From positions 5,759,590 to 5,823,589 of the forward strand of contig OY744471.1 in the NCBI GenBank assembly GCA_963556145.1: 64,000 nucleotides of DNA. The letters run 5' to 3'. The first letter of the stretch is position 1; the number at the start of each line of letters is the position of its first letter. The stretch comes from Hygrocybe punicea. Taxonomy: Eukaryota; Basidiomycota; Agaricomycetes; Agaricales; Hygrophoraceae. The position numbers were made by a program, and so were the translations under genes. Shown here in pieces: positions 1 to 10,774 of this stretch. Under the pieces are notes generated by a model, which did no database searches, had not been told where the DNA came from, and saw only the letters and a list, made by a program, of their open reading frames with translations.

Positions 1-1
1 C

Positions 2-2508
2 TTCGTCAAGTTTGTCCTCACTGGGCGGTTGGACGATCATCAAGCCCTTCTGGACCCACTCAGGCATACCATACCTGACGATCAAGACCTCACGTTAAAA
101 CGGGACTATGACTCCCTCATCGGGCTCCCCTCCGAAATTGTCATTCAAAGCGAGATCTATGTCTATCCCGTAGCGAGACGAGAATATACCCTCTCGGAGA
201 ACGTCCATTTGGAGGTGCCGGTGCCTCGCCATGACTCTGTAGGTATTTTCTCCATCTGCATATTGGTTTACCCTCCGAGTCTCAAAAGTGTCATGCAACG
301 GTAGACCGTTCAGGTTCCACTTCATCGGATCCCGAACGGCATCCTGGCTAAGTGGGGAGAACGAAATATGCTCAGGATGGTTTTCCCTCGCCTCTGGTCT
401 CTCGAGCGCTCTGATCCGCATCTCACCCAGGAAGAGCAGGCAATTATATACGAGCACGGTATTCGCCCCACGATTGCAGAGTTAACACCCACGGACCTCT
501 CCGATTGGCCTGTGACGTATAACAGCGAGATGTTCCGCGCGCGGACGCAGAGGGGGGGTTTGGCCTTAACAACAAAGATAGTTGCCGCCTGGAATACCTC
601 AGAATTTGGTAGATTGTTGAAGCATAACTTAGAAGACTCGGGAGGGGACTGGGTGCAGGACATGAGGTTTATGCACCAAATTAGAGGCCTCAAGCACGCA
701 ACAGAGCATGCTTTAGGTTCCGCTGCCGCACGAGTGTCCTTGGGCGAGTTTATGCGAGACATGGCCATTGAACCCGATGACGACGATCTGGAGAATTGGT
801 GGATCGACGTTGGGCTGGAGTTGTGCGCAGTCGGAAACTGTCTTCAATGGCGCACCGACTCTCACTTCCACATTCTCAAAGACGTTGCCCATATCAATGC
901 AACTAACGCAGAGCGTGTGACATCCCTGGGCAGCAAGAAGTACCATCGGGACCTCAGCGCACATTTCACGGGTTTGTCTGGCTGCCGAATCGAACCTGGC
1001 GTCCGTGCAGCAGGAAGGAACGACATCAAATATTTTCAGATGTACACGACAGACAAGGCGATTACTTATCGATCTTCTGGTGGACACCATGCGATCGCCA
1101 TCTGTGGTTCGCAGGCTATTAGATCTAGAGGAGCACCCACCTTTTGTAACGCTCTCTACAAGCTTTATGTAGAAGCAAGAGAAGCTGTTGACTCCAATGC
1201 GCGGATAGAGGTTCGGGTTCCATTGAGCAAGGCTACTGCAGTTCTTGTCTCCTGGCCAGACCATTTAAGCAGGAACTCCCTCATTATGCTCTCTAGAGAA
1301 GATTGGTGGTACGTGCAATCGGTTCATTTCCTTATCTCAAAAAGTGTTAATGTCGTGACGTCAGGGATGTTAAACTATATCGGCTTGCAGCTTCAGCTTG
1401 GGTGCTGGCCAATCAAAGCATGGGCAAACCGGAATTCCGAGTCCAACCTCCAGCATTAACCCTTACTGCGGCCATGGTGTGGTTGATCAATGGGCTTCAT
1501 AACAGGCCGGATGATGGCTTCGCATCACGCGACCTACTAAGGGCAATACTTCCACACACTTACGACTCTGATCGATTGGATCTGGCTCTTCATGGAGAAG
1601 ACGAAGACGAAGAAGAAGAAGGGATGGAGGAAACTCACCCCTATAACCCTTGTGGTATGGTCTTCCTTCGTGCCATCGTTTTACCACCAAAGAGTGCCAT
1701 TCCCCGTTTGCGGATCGGGCGATCAGCCAGTAATTATACATTCAAAATATTACTGCGGATGTCAAGAAGCGATATTGAACAAACATTGTCAACGACTGGA
1801 ATTCTTAATCGAGCAGATATACCGGCCACTCGGATACCTACCGTCAAGCGAACTACCACAGCATATGTCACTGTAGATGACCATGTTGAACCCTTATTTA
1901 CCCTAGGTCAAGCAGGGTATAGATTGCCATCACCGTCAAGAGATGATGGTTCTGACATTGATGACGACGACACACTCAATGACGAGAATCCTCAGGATCT
2001 AGACCAGAAACTTACCACTATTTGGTATCAATTTCTTATCGACGTTATGGCCAAACGACCGAATCCAAAGGGTGTAATGAATCCCTCATACTGCATCATC
2101 GCCGACTGTAGCGAAGTGAAGGACGGTTTTTATCAAAACCGGAAGTTGTCCGATGTCTGGCGATCTTGCCAATATAGAGTAGCTGGTGCCGACCTATGGT
2201 CTTCCGCCTTTTCACATCTTTGGCCATCCAAAGGCCACGTCCTCCAACCCTCAGCCCAAAACTATAGGACATGCCGATACTACCTTTCATGGAAAAGGTT
2301 GATGTCTGACGTGGATACACGTATGGCCAAAGAGATCCGTAGAGCCATAAAGAGGAAGGTGGACGCCTTGTATTGGATTCCTGCAGCGACTGCTGATAAG
2401 ATGTGGAACACGAGATCTGACAACACCTTCGTTACCCTCCCTGCTGGTTCAAAGTCTTCTGCACCAAGGCTCTTTGTCCAAAGTGGGCGTGGGCCTCCTC
2501 AGTGGTAA
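2..2508 (+). CDS. Agaricomycete-specific protein of unknown function (5' partial)
   Basis: Three exons join into one open frame: 2-238, 305-1368 and 1419-2508, with 66-nt and 50-nt introns (GT..AG); the second junction rebuilds an Ile codon. The protein runs off the left edge and ends at TAA 2506-2508, giving more than 790 residues. I see no signal peptide, membrane segment or known catalytic motif. The first half has repeated D/E clusters and a conserved-looking block around LQWRTDSHFHIL; the second half has an acidic low-complexity stretch (EDEDEEEEG) and the block NPKGVMNPSY. It resembles a large paralogous family I know from mushroom genomes, function unknown, often near transposons (recall, not searched). 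No internal stop or frameshift is visible, so the copy looks intact, unlike most genes to its right. Confidence 0.7.
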
Positions 2509-3282
2509 TGAAAATGTCAAGAGGACGTCAGCCTCCTTCAATGATTTCGCCACTCCTGTAGCTGCTTTCACTTTCTCGTTCCTCCTACCACCCATCCCGC
2601 TTTGGATATTCCTTCCTCTACCTTGCCCTTGTCCGGAATGTACAAAACAAAGTTGTCATTTTTATTGGTCTAATCAATGATAATGTACTTATTCTCTCTG
2701 CCTGACCTCTTGACATTGTCTTGGCTGTACAAAATTCTCTGGTTCCTATCATAGTAAGGATAAAATTGGGTATGGAGTTATTGGGGCACCTTCACGTTAC
2801 CTTGCCATCAACTGCTAATAATTTCGATCGGCATGGAGCTTCTTAGCAAGTTGCACTGCAAGGGGTAACCGGTAATCAATGGAAGATTCCGAGACGTCAA
2901 CCTAGTAGACTACCTTACCCCACTCTCGGGGTCCTGATTTGAACTCTCAAACGCGATTTGGCTGAAATCTCAGTTAACCGCTTCCGCAACGCGTTTTCCA
3001 TGAAACTGAGTCGGTAGATCCCTTTATTGGTATATCTAGAGTATATAACAGCCTTCAAACGCAGGGTAACAGTCGTGAAGCAAGAAGAGTGAGCCAGGTC
3101 GGGATGCGATGAAGCCCGATCGCATCTTGCTTTCTATCTGCGTGCGGCTACTCAGACTCCTGTCTGCAGCTACTACTCAGCTACTCCGACTTAGTGTCTC
3201 TCTTTCAGCATGGAACGTCCTCGATTCCTCACCCTCGACATCGTATATGGACTTTCTGAGCTCCATCTAAGGCAATCGAGCC
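2509..3282. other. Intergenic region
   Basis: Holds the 3' flank of the left-edge gene, a possible tRNA-derived repeat (separate entry) and a TATA-like GTATATAACA at 3041-3050, about 235 bp before the ATG at 3283. I see no coding exon here. Confidence 0.4.
2830..2997 (-). repeat. Possible tRNA-derived SINE-like sequence
   Basis: On the minus strand, TTGCGGAAGCGGTTAAC resembles a tRNA-Leu/Ser A box. About 43 nt downstream GAGTTCAAATC resembles a B box, followed by a small CCCC..GGGG dyad. I cannot fold it into a clean tRNA with acceptor stem and anticodon loop, so it is more likely a pol III-derived repeat or a decayed tRNA. No second copy was seen in the window. Confidence 0.25.
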
Positions 3283-3522
3283 ATGTCCGACGACTTTCAT
3301 CAATACATGCTTCCCAATGGCAGCTTAGTTAGGCTCAAGATTGTTCACGATGCTCACTTTCCTCGGTCCTCTGTTGTCTGCGATCTTTGTGCTAAGCTAG
3401 TTCCCAGGTCCCAAGCAGGATCATTGACCAACTTTGAGACGCATAGAGATTCTGCGAAGTGTAGAGCGGCAAGGAGAAAAAAGCAGAAGGAAGAGATTGA
3501 GCGAGACGCCCGAATTGCTTGA
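3283..3522 (+). CDS. Small protein with C2HC-like zinc-finger pattern
   Basis: A 79-codon ORF from ATG 3283 to a stop at 3520-3522. It has one candidate zinc-binding pattern: CDLC at about residues 33-36, then H and C near residues 54 and 60 (ETHRDSAKC). A strongly basic tail follows (CRAARRKKQKEE), suited to nucleic-acid binding or nuclear import. The spacing recalls a BED- or CCHC-type finger but fits neither exactly. A TATA-like element lies about 235 bp upstream. A donor-like GTGAGT follows the stop, so this could be the first exon of a longer decayed gene. Function unknown. Confidence 0.4.
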   Translation: MSDDFHQYMLPNGSLVRLKIVHDAHFPRSSVVCDLCAKLVPRSQAGSLTNFETHRDSAKCRAARRKKQKEEIERDARIA

Positions 3523-3662
3523 GAAACTATTGTGAGTACATAATATATCTATTTTTCCTCGTAGTAACATGTAAAACTCCAGGAGATCCCTGATTGAACC
3601 ACTCTGTCTCAAGCTTGAGGGTTGACGTCTGAAATTCTTCGAGTGATTACCCCTTGGATGAC

Positions 3663-3862
3663 TGTCAGAATCGCACTCGACCAAATAAATACACACAAAT
3701 TTCCCGTAGTGATCTCATGATTATGCTCACGGATTTCCAGTTACCAGTACCTGAGCGCTATTGTCGGAATCACACTCGAGCAAATACACACAAATTTCCG
3801 GTTGGTGATCTCATCATGAACCCAAGAATCAAACACACGTTTCCGGTTAGTTATCTCGGCGT
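3663..3862. repeat. Imperfect tandem duplication, about 99-bp period
   Basis: The block beginning TGTCAGAATCGCACTCGA at 3663 recurs at 3762 as TGTCGGAATCACACTCGA. Both continue through ACACACAAATTTCC and GTGATCTCAT. A third partial unit (AATCAAACACACGTTTCCGG) follows from about 3822. Non-coding. The rest of 3523-4088 shows nothing else recognisable. Confidence 0.6.
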
Positions 3863-4088
3863 TATGTTGCGGAATACCAATAATAATAACTTATACAGCA
3901 TTACACTTTCGCAGTCGGTATCCCACATTCTCAACTCGGGTTCCAGGAGGGTAAGGCTCCTAGGTCCTGTCAGAATATTGAAAGAGAAGGTTTAGGTTGA
4001 CACATCCCGCGCACATCCTTGGGCACCCAAAGTGAGGAGAGCGATCGGAACAGCTTGGTGGCCAGTGGGTCGATGGTTCACACGACGA

Positions 4089-4285
4089 CCGTTGCAATTC
4101 TTCATGCCTAGCCCTACGCCAGCCAGCGCATTATTCCAACTCTACAAGAACGACGAGGCGCCTTGGCAATGGGAAACCTGGAAAGATATCACAGGTATCC
4201 ACGACGGCCTGTTCCCCACCGACGATTCAAAGCTTCCTCGAGGTATCTCCCGCAGGGACTCGGATGACATATTCTCGTACTTGGT
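4089..4285 (+). pseudogene. Duplicated 5' fragment of the SNF2-like gene at 11.6 kb
   Basis: From ATG 4104 the sequence matches the start of the SNF2-like gene at 11588 almost base for base (shared MPSPTPASAL, then YKND, PWQWETWKDIT, KLPRGISRRDSDDI). Similarity begins about 15 bp before the ATG and stops abruptly near 4285, where the parent continues into YFTAFNALP. The fragment runs in frame into a mitochondrial uS7 remnant, giving a chimeric 205-codon ORF (4032-4649). The few substitutions imply a fairly recent duplication. No evidence of expression. Confidence 0.75.
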
Positions 4286-4649
4286 TCAATGTTGCCAGGC
4301 GCTAATCGAAACCCATCATCAACGACATTGGCTCCAGCATCATCCACGACCACCACCCCCACGACCCCAAGCGGCTCAACACCCATCATCACCATCCCCC
4401 CCCGCCGAAGACCCACTCCTCCACTACCTCTCCTCCACATTGCTGGTCCACGGCCACCGCGCAAAGGCCTCTCGCATCACCTCACGAACACTGCTATACA
4501 TCCATGCATTCACCCGCGCGCAGCCGCTCCCCATCCTTCGCCAAGCGGTTCTTGCAGCTTCGCCGGCGGTACAATCAATGATGCATCGGCAAGGCGCGAA
4601 GAACGTTGCCAAGCCCATCGCCCTTGGTGAGAAACAGCGGACGCGTTGA
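4286..4649 (+). pseudogene. Mitochondrial ribosomal protein uS7m, central part (inversion-broken)
   Basis: The frame contains LLHYLSSTLLVHGHRAKASR, then ILRQAVLAASPAVQSMM and KPIALGEKQRTR. This is the core of a mitochondrial small-subunit uS7 protein, which binds the 3' domain of 12S/15S rRNA. The N-terminus is replaced by the SNF2-gene fragment, and the frame stops right after GEKQRTR, where uS7 should continue to its last helix. That missing C-terminal part lies on the opposite strand at 4757-4945, so the gene was split by an inversion with a breakpoint between about 4650 and 4756. Not able to encode functional uS7m. Confidence 0.8.
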
Positions 4650-4756
4650 GTATTCTGAATACACAGCACGCCATTCCAACCTTTTGTATGGCATAGCCAA
4701 CCTCAGATGTGGTTATACACGCCATTGCGCATTGCCTCTGCATCGTCCACGGTGAG

Positions 4757-4945
4757 TCAAAAATAGACATTGCCAATGGGCGGGTAACCGTACCTGTTAA
4801 CCATGGCAAAGCGATGAACCTCCTCCTTCTTCTTCAACGCCTCGCTATTACCTTGAACCACAGCGATAAGCTCCCGGGCCAACCTCTCCTCCACGGTCTT
4901 CCCACTCTTCTTCTCGCTACATTCTATGGTATCACATCTAGACAT
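4757..4945 (-). pseudogene. Mitochondrial uS7m, C-terminal exon in inverted orientation
   Basis: The minus strand reads SGKTVEERLARELIAVVQ, then ALKKKEEVHRFAMVNR. This is the C-terminal helix of uS7, with the typical K-K-E-E-x-H-R-x-A pattern. An intron-acceptor-like CCATAG precedes it. It lies tail to tail with the uS7m core on the plus strand and directly downstream of the ggc1 stop codon (4938-4940) on its own strand. Confidence 0.8.
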
Positions 4946-6369
4946 ATTTCGAAAAGAACGGAATCAAGGACTGTGCTAGCGTATAACTGAACACCAATTT
5001 CGGTCCAACGACAAGAATCTATTTCAACAAAGAGCTCGGTTAGCACCCAACCCAACAGAAAAGCATGTCTGTCTCTACTCTACCTTTGGCGTCAATCCTT
5101 TGAAGAATGCCGTTGGTCCCTCGTTCTTTAATAGATCTTTGATGACAACAACACCTGCTACCTTGTGTTCAAAGTTGGCGTTTTGAATGCGCGTTTTGAT
5201 AGTGTCGAGGGTGCGGCGATGGTAATGGAAGCCACAGCTCCCGCTACGGATGCGATAAAATTTTGGGTCCAGGTCGCCCGTGAATAGTCGGTTACGCCCA
5301 ACACATATTCTTTAGTCACTGCCGACGCGCCAAAGAGCTGTGAAACGAAAGCATGAGCATGGTTGACAAAACGGCGTTGTTTCAATGGTCGTGAATACGA
5401 AATTGATAATCTCCATTATAAATTATCCTACTCACTGCAAAGCTTCCTGGTGCATTTCTCACCATCGTCCACGCCCAACGGCGGTATAACGTCGTCCCTT
5501 CCTCCCTAAATATTCGTATAACACCTTGGCCCCGGAACGCTTCGGGATTCACTTGACGTTTAATCTTGAGGACGTCCAGTGGTAAAAGTGCCTATGAATG
5601 TATACAACAAAATTTTGAAGAGGAAAAAAAATGAACATCCTATCCATTATACAACAGAGCCATTTGCATGGCCGTGAAAGGGGAGGGTGGATGGGAGGGA
5701 AAAAATAGATGAGAGCACAGACCACTTCTCCGATTCCAGTCAAGCTGTATTTGGCGACAAACCATGGAACGATCAGCACATGATCAGCACCCGTAAACGA
5801 CAGTACAGATATGCTACTTTACCTTCCAGCTGTCGCCTGTATCATCATCCTCCCCTTCCGTTCTCCAAACATATTCGTGAATTGAGCCTTGTAGTATTTG
5901 GTGATGAGGTCGTTGAACCAAGGCTGCCCGCCAAATTTGTATATCCGCTGTGCGACCTTGTATCCCGCAGGGTATCCGAGTCCGGGAAAGAGGTGGAGGA
6001 GTTTACGGCTTAGAGATGCGTTTGCGTTGTCCCTGAATATGATTTGGGAGAGAAACCTACGATCGACAACGGTGACGACAATATATGGATATGTGTATAT
6101 AAATATAATACAAAGTTTTAAGAATTGTTCAGAGAAATGAAGGAACGACTTTACTTTGGCCTTGTTGCTCATCAGCCGTTTCGCTACGGTGTCTACTGGG
6201 TGGAATACGAGCAGTTCGGCGACACCTGGTATACGGTACAGCAAAAAACAAGAAGTTCAAAATTTCGATCGCGCGTCGAGTTGTTTAAGAGACGCCCACC
6301 AGAGGCACCCGATCCCAACACTCGAGCCGTGCCGGAATCTCTACTCTTCCCATATATTGGCGGTGACAT
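4938..6369 (-). pseudogene. Mitochondrial GTP/GDP carrier (Ggc1/Yhm1 type), single frameshift
   Basis: Six or so exons from ATG 6369 (MSPPIYGKS) to TAG 4938-4940. Carrier-family signatures appear in order: AELLVFHPVDTVAKRLMSN, IIFRD, LFPGLGYPAGYKVAQRIYKF, ALLPLDVLKIKRQ, NAPGSFA|LFGASAVTKEY, then TIKTRIQNANFEHK, FFKGLTPK and ILVVGPKLVFSYTLAQSLIP. The RLMSN and LLPLDVLK pattern is characteristic of the inner-membrane GTP/GDP exchanger, which supports mitochondrial GTP supply and iron balance. In the exon around 5205 one base is missing: GCACCCTCGAC should read A-P-L-D, and the frame moves to S-T-L-S-K. All other junctions work. It is either a very young pseudogene or a functional gene with a base-calling error at a C run. 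Confidence 0.8.
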
Positions 6370-6621
6370 CCTGGGGGAGACCGAGGGGACAGAATCCTGT
6401 CACCAAATTTGAGCTTGGACAAAATTAGAGTCACGGTGGCAGTGAAGATTTTCTAGTGGCACGTGTTCGGCCAAACCCGCGAGGGTCTAGTAACGTGCGG
6501 CCAAGGGCCGGTCTTCCGGGCAACTTCGCCATGGGAAGGGAGTGAGTAATAAATTTTAGTAAATTTTAATGTTCTCATTGCAGCGCTTGTTCACTTACAT
6601 GTACAATTCAATCGTTGAAGC

Positions 6622-6950
6622 CCAGTGAAAAGTCCCGCTAGGTAGAAACTTTTAGAAACTTTCAGGTCCTTTTAGGCCCTTTGCGGTCCTACAAAATCTC
6701 GTCTTAATATTTAAATAGAATTCTGCACCCACAGTGGATGCCTGTCCAATTAAATCTTGAAAAAAACATTGCGATTGCTATGAAAAAACATTGCGTTCCA
6801 TTGTATTCGATTAAAGTGTCCAGGTGCGCTGCTCCTCGGCCCCCATTCCATTCCCCACTCCCCCATTCCCCGCTGCTCGTTCCCTGTTCCTGGTTCCCTG
6901 CTCCTGGTTCTGCCAATCTAAGAACTCGCCGCCGCCCTAGCTGCTGCTGC
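6622..6950 (+). repeat. CCCAGTGAAAA-ended dispersed repeat (copy 1)
   Basis: Begins CCCAGTGAAAAGTCC. It shares, in order, ATTTAAATAGAATTCTG, paired ACATTGCGATTG / ACATTGCG blocks, GATTAA and a C-rich CCATTCC..GTTCCC tract with the minus strand of 59050-59335. The C-rich end abuts the point where the aldehyde dehydrogenase frame stops. This suggests a short non-autonomous element or a piece of a larger one whose insertion truncated ALDH. Confidence 0.55.
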
Positions 6951-7775
6951 TGCCCCATGAAGGCTACCTTGTCGATACGCATGTGCCCTGAAATCGCCGC
7001 GCCGACGGTGTCGCCATATCCCACCAGTATGTTTACGACACCCCGGGGGAACCCTGCCTCGACGATAAGTGGGGCCATGCATAGTGCAGTGAGGGGTGTG
7101 AATTCGGAGGGCTTGATAACGATAGCATTACCCGTAGCGAGGTTAGGCCCGATTTTCCAAGTGAACATGAGAACTGCGCCAGACCAAAAGGGAGCAATGG
7201 AAAAAAAATACTTGTCGTGAGATGCTGAATGCGAAGGAGGGGGAGTGCTCACAAGGGAAGTTCCAGGGGATGATTTGGCCCTGGTAAAATGGTGAGTGGT
7301 GAGCGGTGAGTGGGTGTGGGAGGGGGAAAGAACTTACGGCGACCCCGATAGGCTCGTGGCGTGTATAGGTCAGTTTACCTTCGTCTGTCTCGATAGCCTG
7401 TCTGGATATCTTGTCTGCCCAACCAGCAAAGTACTTGATATATGCAATCGAACCCTGGAGATCAGCGGACTTCGCCCAACCGAAAGTCTTGCCTAGGGGG
7501 ACGCATCAAAGGAGAGCCAAGGAAAAGAGGAAGAAAGAAAGAAAAATAAGGGAAAACACCAACACTGACTGTTATCTAGGGCCTCCAAGGCCGCGAGTTC
7601 TTCCAAGTTGCCTTCCATGAGCAGAGTGAGCTTGTTGAGGAGTTCCGCGCGTTTGGTGCCGGCCCCAAGTTGTCTCATATGCTTTCTGTGCCGCATCGAC
7701 GGCGATGTCGAAGTCTTTGGCGGTTGCCTCTGAGATCTTTGTGATGACGGCACCGGTTGCTTTAATACAGCAGTG
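6951..7775 (-). pseudogene. NAD(P)-aldehyde dehydrogenase, 5' half only
   Basis: Minus-strand exons give [98 protein letters not shown] and [14 protein letters not shown]. This is the N-terminal cofactor-binding part of a class 1/2 ALDH (motifs IPWNFP and KPSE). The frame ends at KVAFMG, just before the G-S-T-x-V-G loop, so the catalytic Glu and Cys half is absent. A one-base shift also breaks the frame between YETTWG and KRAELLNK near 7660. The truncation point coincides with the C-rich end of the CCCAGTGAAAA repeat. Non-functional. Confidence 0.85.
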
Positions 7776-8389
7776 AATGATCAGCGCTGAGCGAGGGTGA
7801 GCCTGAGGGTGGATGCGGGGATAGGCATGGGTATGGGAAGGGGTATGGCAGGGGTGTGGGTGAGGCGGTACTTGAAGTGCCGGGTTACAGAGGGAGAATA
7901 CGGTGAGGGGGACTGACCTCTGTTGGATTCTTGTCTTGTTTGTCCTTTTTCCTTGTGCCATGGTCGTCTGCGGTCATTGTGTCAGACTACTGTGACTGCG
8001 GCACCCACATGTACATACGCGAGACACGTAATCCGATGTCATAATAGCCGCTTATTCGCTCCAACACCGTCGTACTGGCACATCCTGACCGGTCTGACCA
8101 GCGAGCAGCAGATGAGGAAGTCGACAAGGGTGTCACGCTTGGCTGCAGGGACATCCTTGAGGAGAGCGGCTGTGATGGTCTCGTGGGAGGGGAAAGGTGC
8201 GCCAACAGGGATGGGGGACATGGAAGTCAGGAGCAAGAGGGAAACAAATGAACAAGTACAAAGATGATGTCATTGACCGACTCACATTTTTTGTTCCGTT
8301 TGCAAAAGATTTTGTCGCTAGTACCAGAACAGGAGCATAGTATGCCTTTGTGAGATTTTTAATCATCATCTTTTCACTTGGAACAATTT
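7776..8389 (-). other. Unassigned region with a coding-like fragment
   Basis: On the minus strand, KAYYAPVLVLATKSFANGTKN (around 8290-8350) joins across a GTGAGT intron to a block with ETITAALLKDVPAAKRDTLV (around 8120-8200). It looks like exon remnants of an unidentified protein that stops at GANKRLL. I cannot name it. The rest is intron-like or pyrimidine-rich. Confidence 0.3.
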
Positions 8390-8460
8390 TACTGGTTGTA
8401 TATAGATATAAAAGGATTTAGAGTATCTAACTGGATTATGCAAGACGGACTTTTCACTGG
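8390..8460 (-). repeat. CCCAGTGAAAA-ended repeat (copy 2), split by element A
   Basis: The minus strand reads CCAGTGAAAAGTCCGTCTTG followed by TTAGATACT and CAGTAAAAT. It matches the start of the copy at 56617. The remaining CCC of the terminus lies beyond element A (10775 on), so element A inserted into this repeat's end. Confidence 0.55.
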
Positions 8461-10774
8461 CACATCAGGACTTTCAACATTTAGTCGGGATCTAAAGTTA
8501 TTTCTAAAGTTAGCAAAAAAATATAATCTTTACATTTTAATTTAGGTCAAGTCTAAATATTGAATTTAAGTCATGAATAAATAAATGTCCAAATTAATTA
8601 TTTTCTCTTGCCTTTAAATCACTCCTGCAATCAAAATAATTATCAGTGCTAAATTGTAGAGGGAAAGTATAATTTAGATTCGAGTTTACACAGGTTTGCT
8701 AGTCCAAATTTAGGCATCACCTCAAGACAAGCTGAAATTTATAATTTTGACAGGATGAGAATATTTAATTTAATGGATATCAAAATGTACCATTTTGGTA
8801 GTTGTCAAAATTTAAGATTCCGTCTGGACTAAAGTGATTGTACGCTCCTATTGCCCACCCGTCGCCCACTCGCTGCCCACTCACTGCCCACGTGCACGTT
8901 ATCGGGCACGCTCATCGCCCACCCATCCTCTCACTCACTTCGGCGGGTTTCCAGATCGAGGTGTTCAGTCACAAATCACAACAACAACAAACAACACGAC
9001 GACGAAGGTACAACGACAACAACGACAACGACAGCGACAATAACGACAATGACAGCAACGGCGACAACGACAATGGAAATGACGGTGACCATCAGCGAGG
9101 TCGGAGGAGTTGTGCACCAACTCTCCGGCCAAGGTACGTCTCTATCGCCTGACACTTCTCGTCGCCCGCTGACTACTTCGTCAGACACCATCGGCTGATC
9201 GTCCACCCATTGCCCACCTTCCACCCACCGTCCATCATCAATCCAACGGCGGCAACAATGAGGGCCAAATGGTCCCCACTATGGCCATGAGGGGACGATG
9301 GCAGCGGCAGGCACTCACCACCCGCTGCCAACCATCACCCCATTGCAACCGCTGAACAGCTGCAGGACGATGGCGACGACGACCTCCACTTCCAACTGGC
9401 AGTGGCAGGGCAACGGCGGTGACAATGGCGGCGGAATGGGGATCACAGCGCACAATGATGTGCGCTATTGCCCCCCAAAGTGGCCGATCGGAGTGGACGA
9501 CGATGAAGGGAGGACGGCAACAAGACGACGGCCGCGGCCGCTACCATCGTCATCATCACAAATGACAGGAGGATGGCGACGGCCCCACGGAACGACAAGA
9601 TCTCCACCACACAGCAATGTCCCTCATCCTCGTCGCCATCTCTCCTCACATTCGCCATCTCCCACACCCATGCCACACCTCGTCGCCCACGCCACGCCCT
9701 CGTCGTCCACGCCACGCTCTCGTCGCCCACGCCACGCTCTCGTCGCCCGCTCTCGTCGCCCGCTCTCGTCGCCCACGCCATCTCCCCACCCGCACATCCC
9801 ATCATCTCCCCCTGCCCACGCCATCTCCCTCGTCCACACCGACGCCATCTCCCTCACCCATGCCCACGCCATCTCCTCACCCTCCCACTCCCTCGTTGCC
9901 CACACCATCTCTCCAACATAATCCCTGCCCACACCATCTCCCTCGCCACGCCATCTCCCTCACCACACCATCTCCCACTCCCTAGTTGCCCACCCTCCCG
10001 CCATGCCCACGCCATCTCCCACACCTCATCACCCACACCCTCGTTGCCCTCCCATCCTATCGTGCCCCAGCCATCTCCCTGCCCTGCCATCTCCCCCGCC
10101 TGCCTCTCCCCCTACCTCTGTCATCACCTCACGAACCCCACCACCACGTCAATTGACGTCGGAGCTGGGCTCATGAGGTCATATGATTGGGAGGTGGGCG
10201 GGCAATGGGTGGATGGCAAGTGGGTGATGGGTGGGTGCATCAATTAACATTGGTGAGTAGTGGGGCACCCTCAAAGCCTGCGGGAAATGACAATGGCACC
10301 AACTGCACAGCAGTGTGATGGCTGGGTGGCGGGTGGGCGATGGGCGGGCGACGGGCGGGCGACGGGCGGGCGACGAGTGGGCCATGGCGCGGGCAATAGC
10401 TTTAGATCTAACAACAACCTTTGGATTTAAATAGCTGCTGCAATCTTACATTTTGATAACTATTAAATTTATTATTTTAATGCTACCGAAAGTTTTAATT
10501 TTGGCCTGCCTCTAAGTGATGCCTAAATTTGGACTAGAAATTTGAGTAAACTTGAAACTAAATTATACTTTCCCCTTACAATTTAGATCTGATAATTATT
10601 TTGATTGCAAGAATAACCTAAAGATGAAAATAAATAAATAATTTAGATATACATTTATTTGTGACTTAAATTCAATATTTAGGCTAGGCCTAAATGTAAA
10701 TCTAAAGATTATATTTTGGTGCTAACTTTAGAAATCACTTTAGATCCCGACTAAATGTGGAAAGTCCTGATGTG
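8461..10774. mobile_element. Non-autonomous DNA transposon, long-TIR 2.3-kb family, copy A
   Basis: A 2314-bp unit starting CACATCAGGACTTTC and ending GAAAGTCCTGATGTG, flanked by a 3-bp target duplication TGG (8458-8460, 10775-10777). The AT-rich ends form an imperfect inverted repeat over about 300 bp: TTTAGTCGGGATCTAAAG pairs with its complement, and later blocks around GTAT/AATTTAG and CAATCAAAATAATTATC also pair. The centre is C-rich low-complexity sequence (CCCACGCCATCTCC units). Its long open frames are compositional and match no transposase. CAC..GTG ends with a 3-bp duplication fit the CMC (CACTA/Plavaka) group. The CATCAGG terminus is shared with the Plavaka at 44.8-51.0 kb, so cross-mobilisation is plausible (inference). 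Confidence 0.85.
10125..10180. repeat. 56-bp palindrome centred on GTCAATTGAC (copy 1)
   Basis: Symmetric around 10152/10153: the left arm begins CACCTCACGAACCCC, the right arm ends CTCATGAGGTC, and the centre is CGTCAATTGACG. It is part of element A; the matching site in copy B is 44128-44183. Three related palindromes lie elsewhere in the window. Confidence 0.6.

Noticed and set aside
2927..2997. A functional tRNA gene
   Set aside because: No closed acceptor stem and no 7-nt anticodon loop could be drawn; kept only as a possible repeat.
4289..4630. Alternative plus-strand frame rich in Thr/Pro over the uS7m remnant
   Set aside because: The conserved uS7 residues lie in the other plus-strand frame; this one is a compositional shadow.
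9298..10247. Several long overlapping open frames in the core of element A (and the same in copy B)
   Set aside because: They exist in many frames at once because the CCCACGCCATCTCC repeats lack stop codons; composition is low-complexity and no transposase motif is present.
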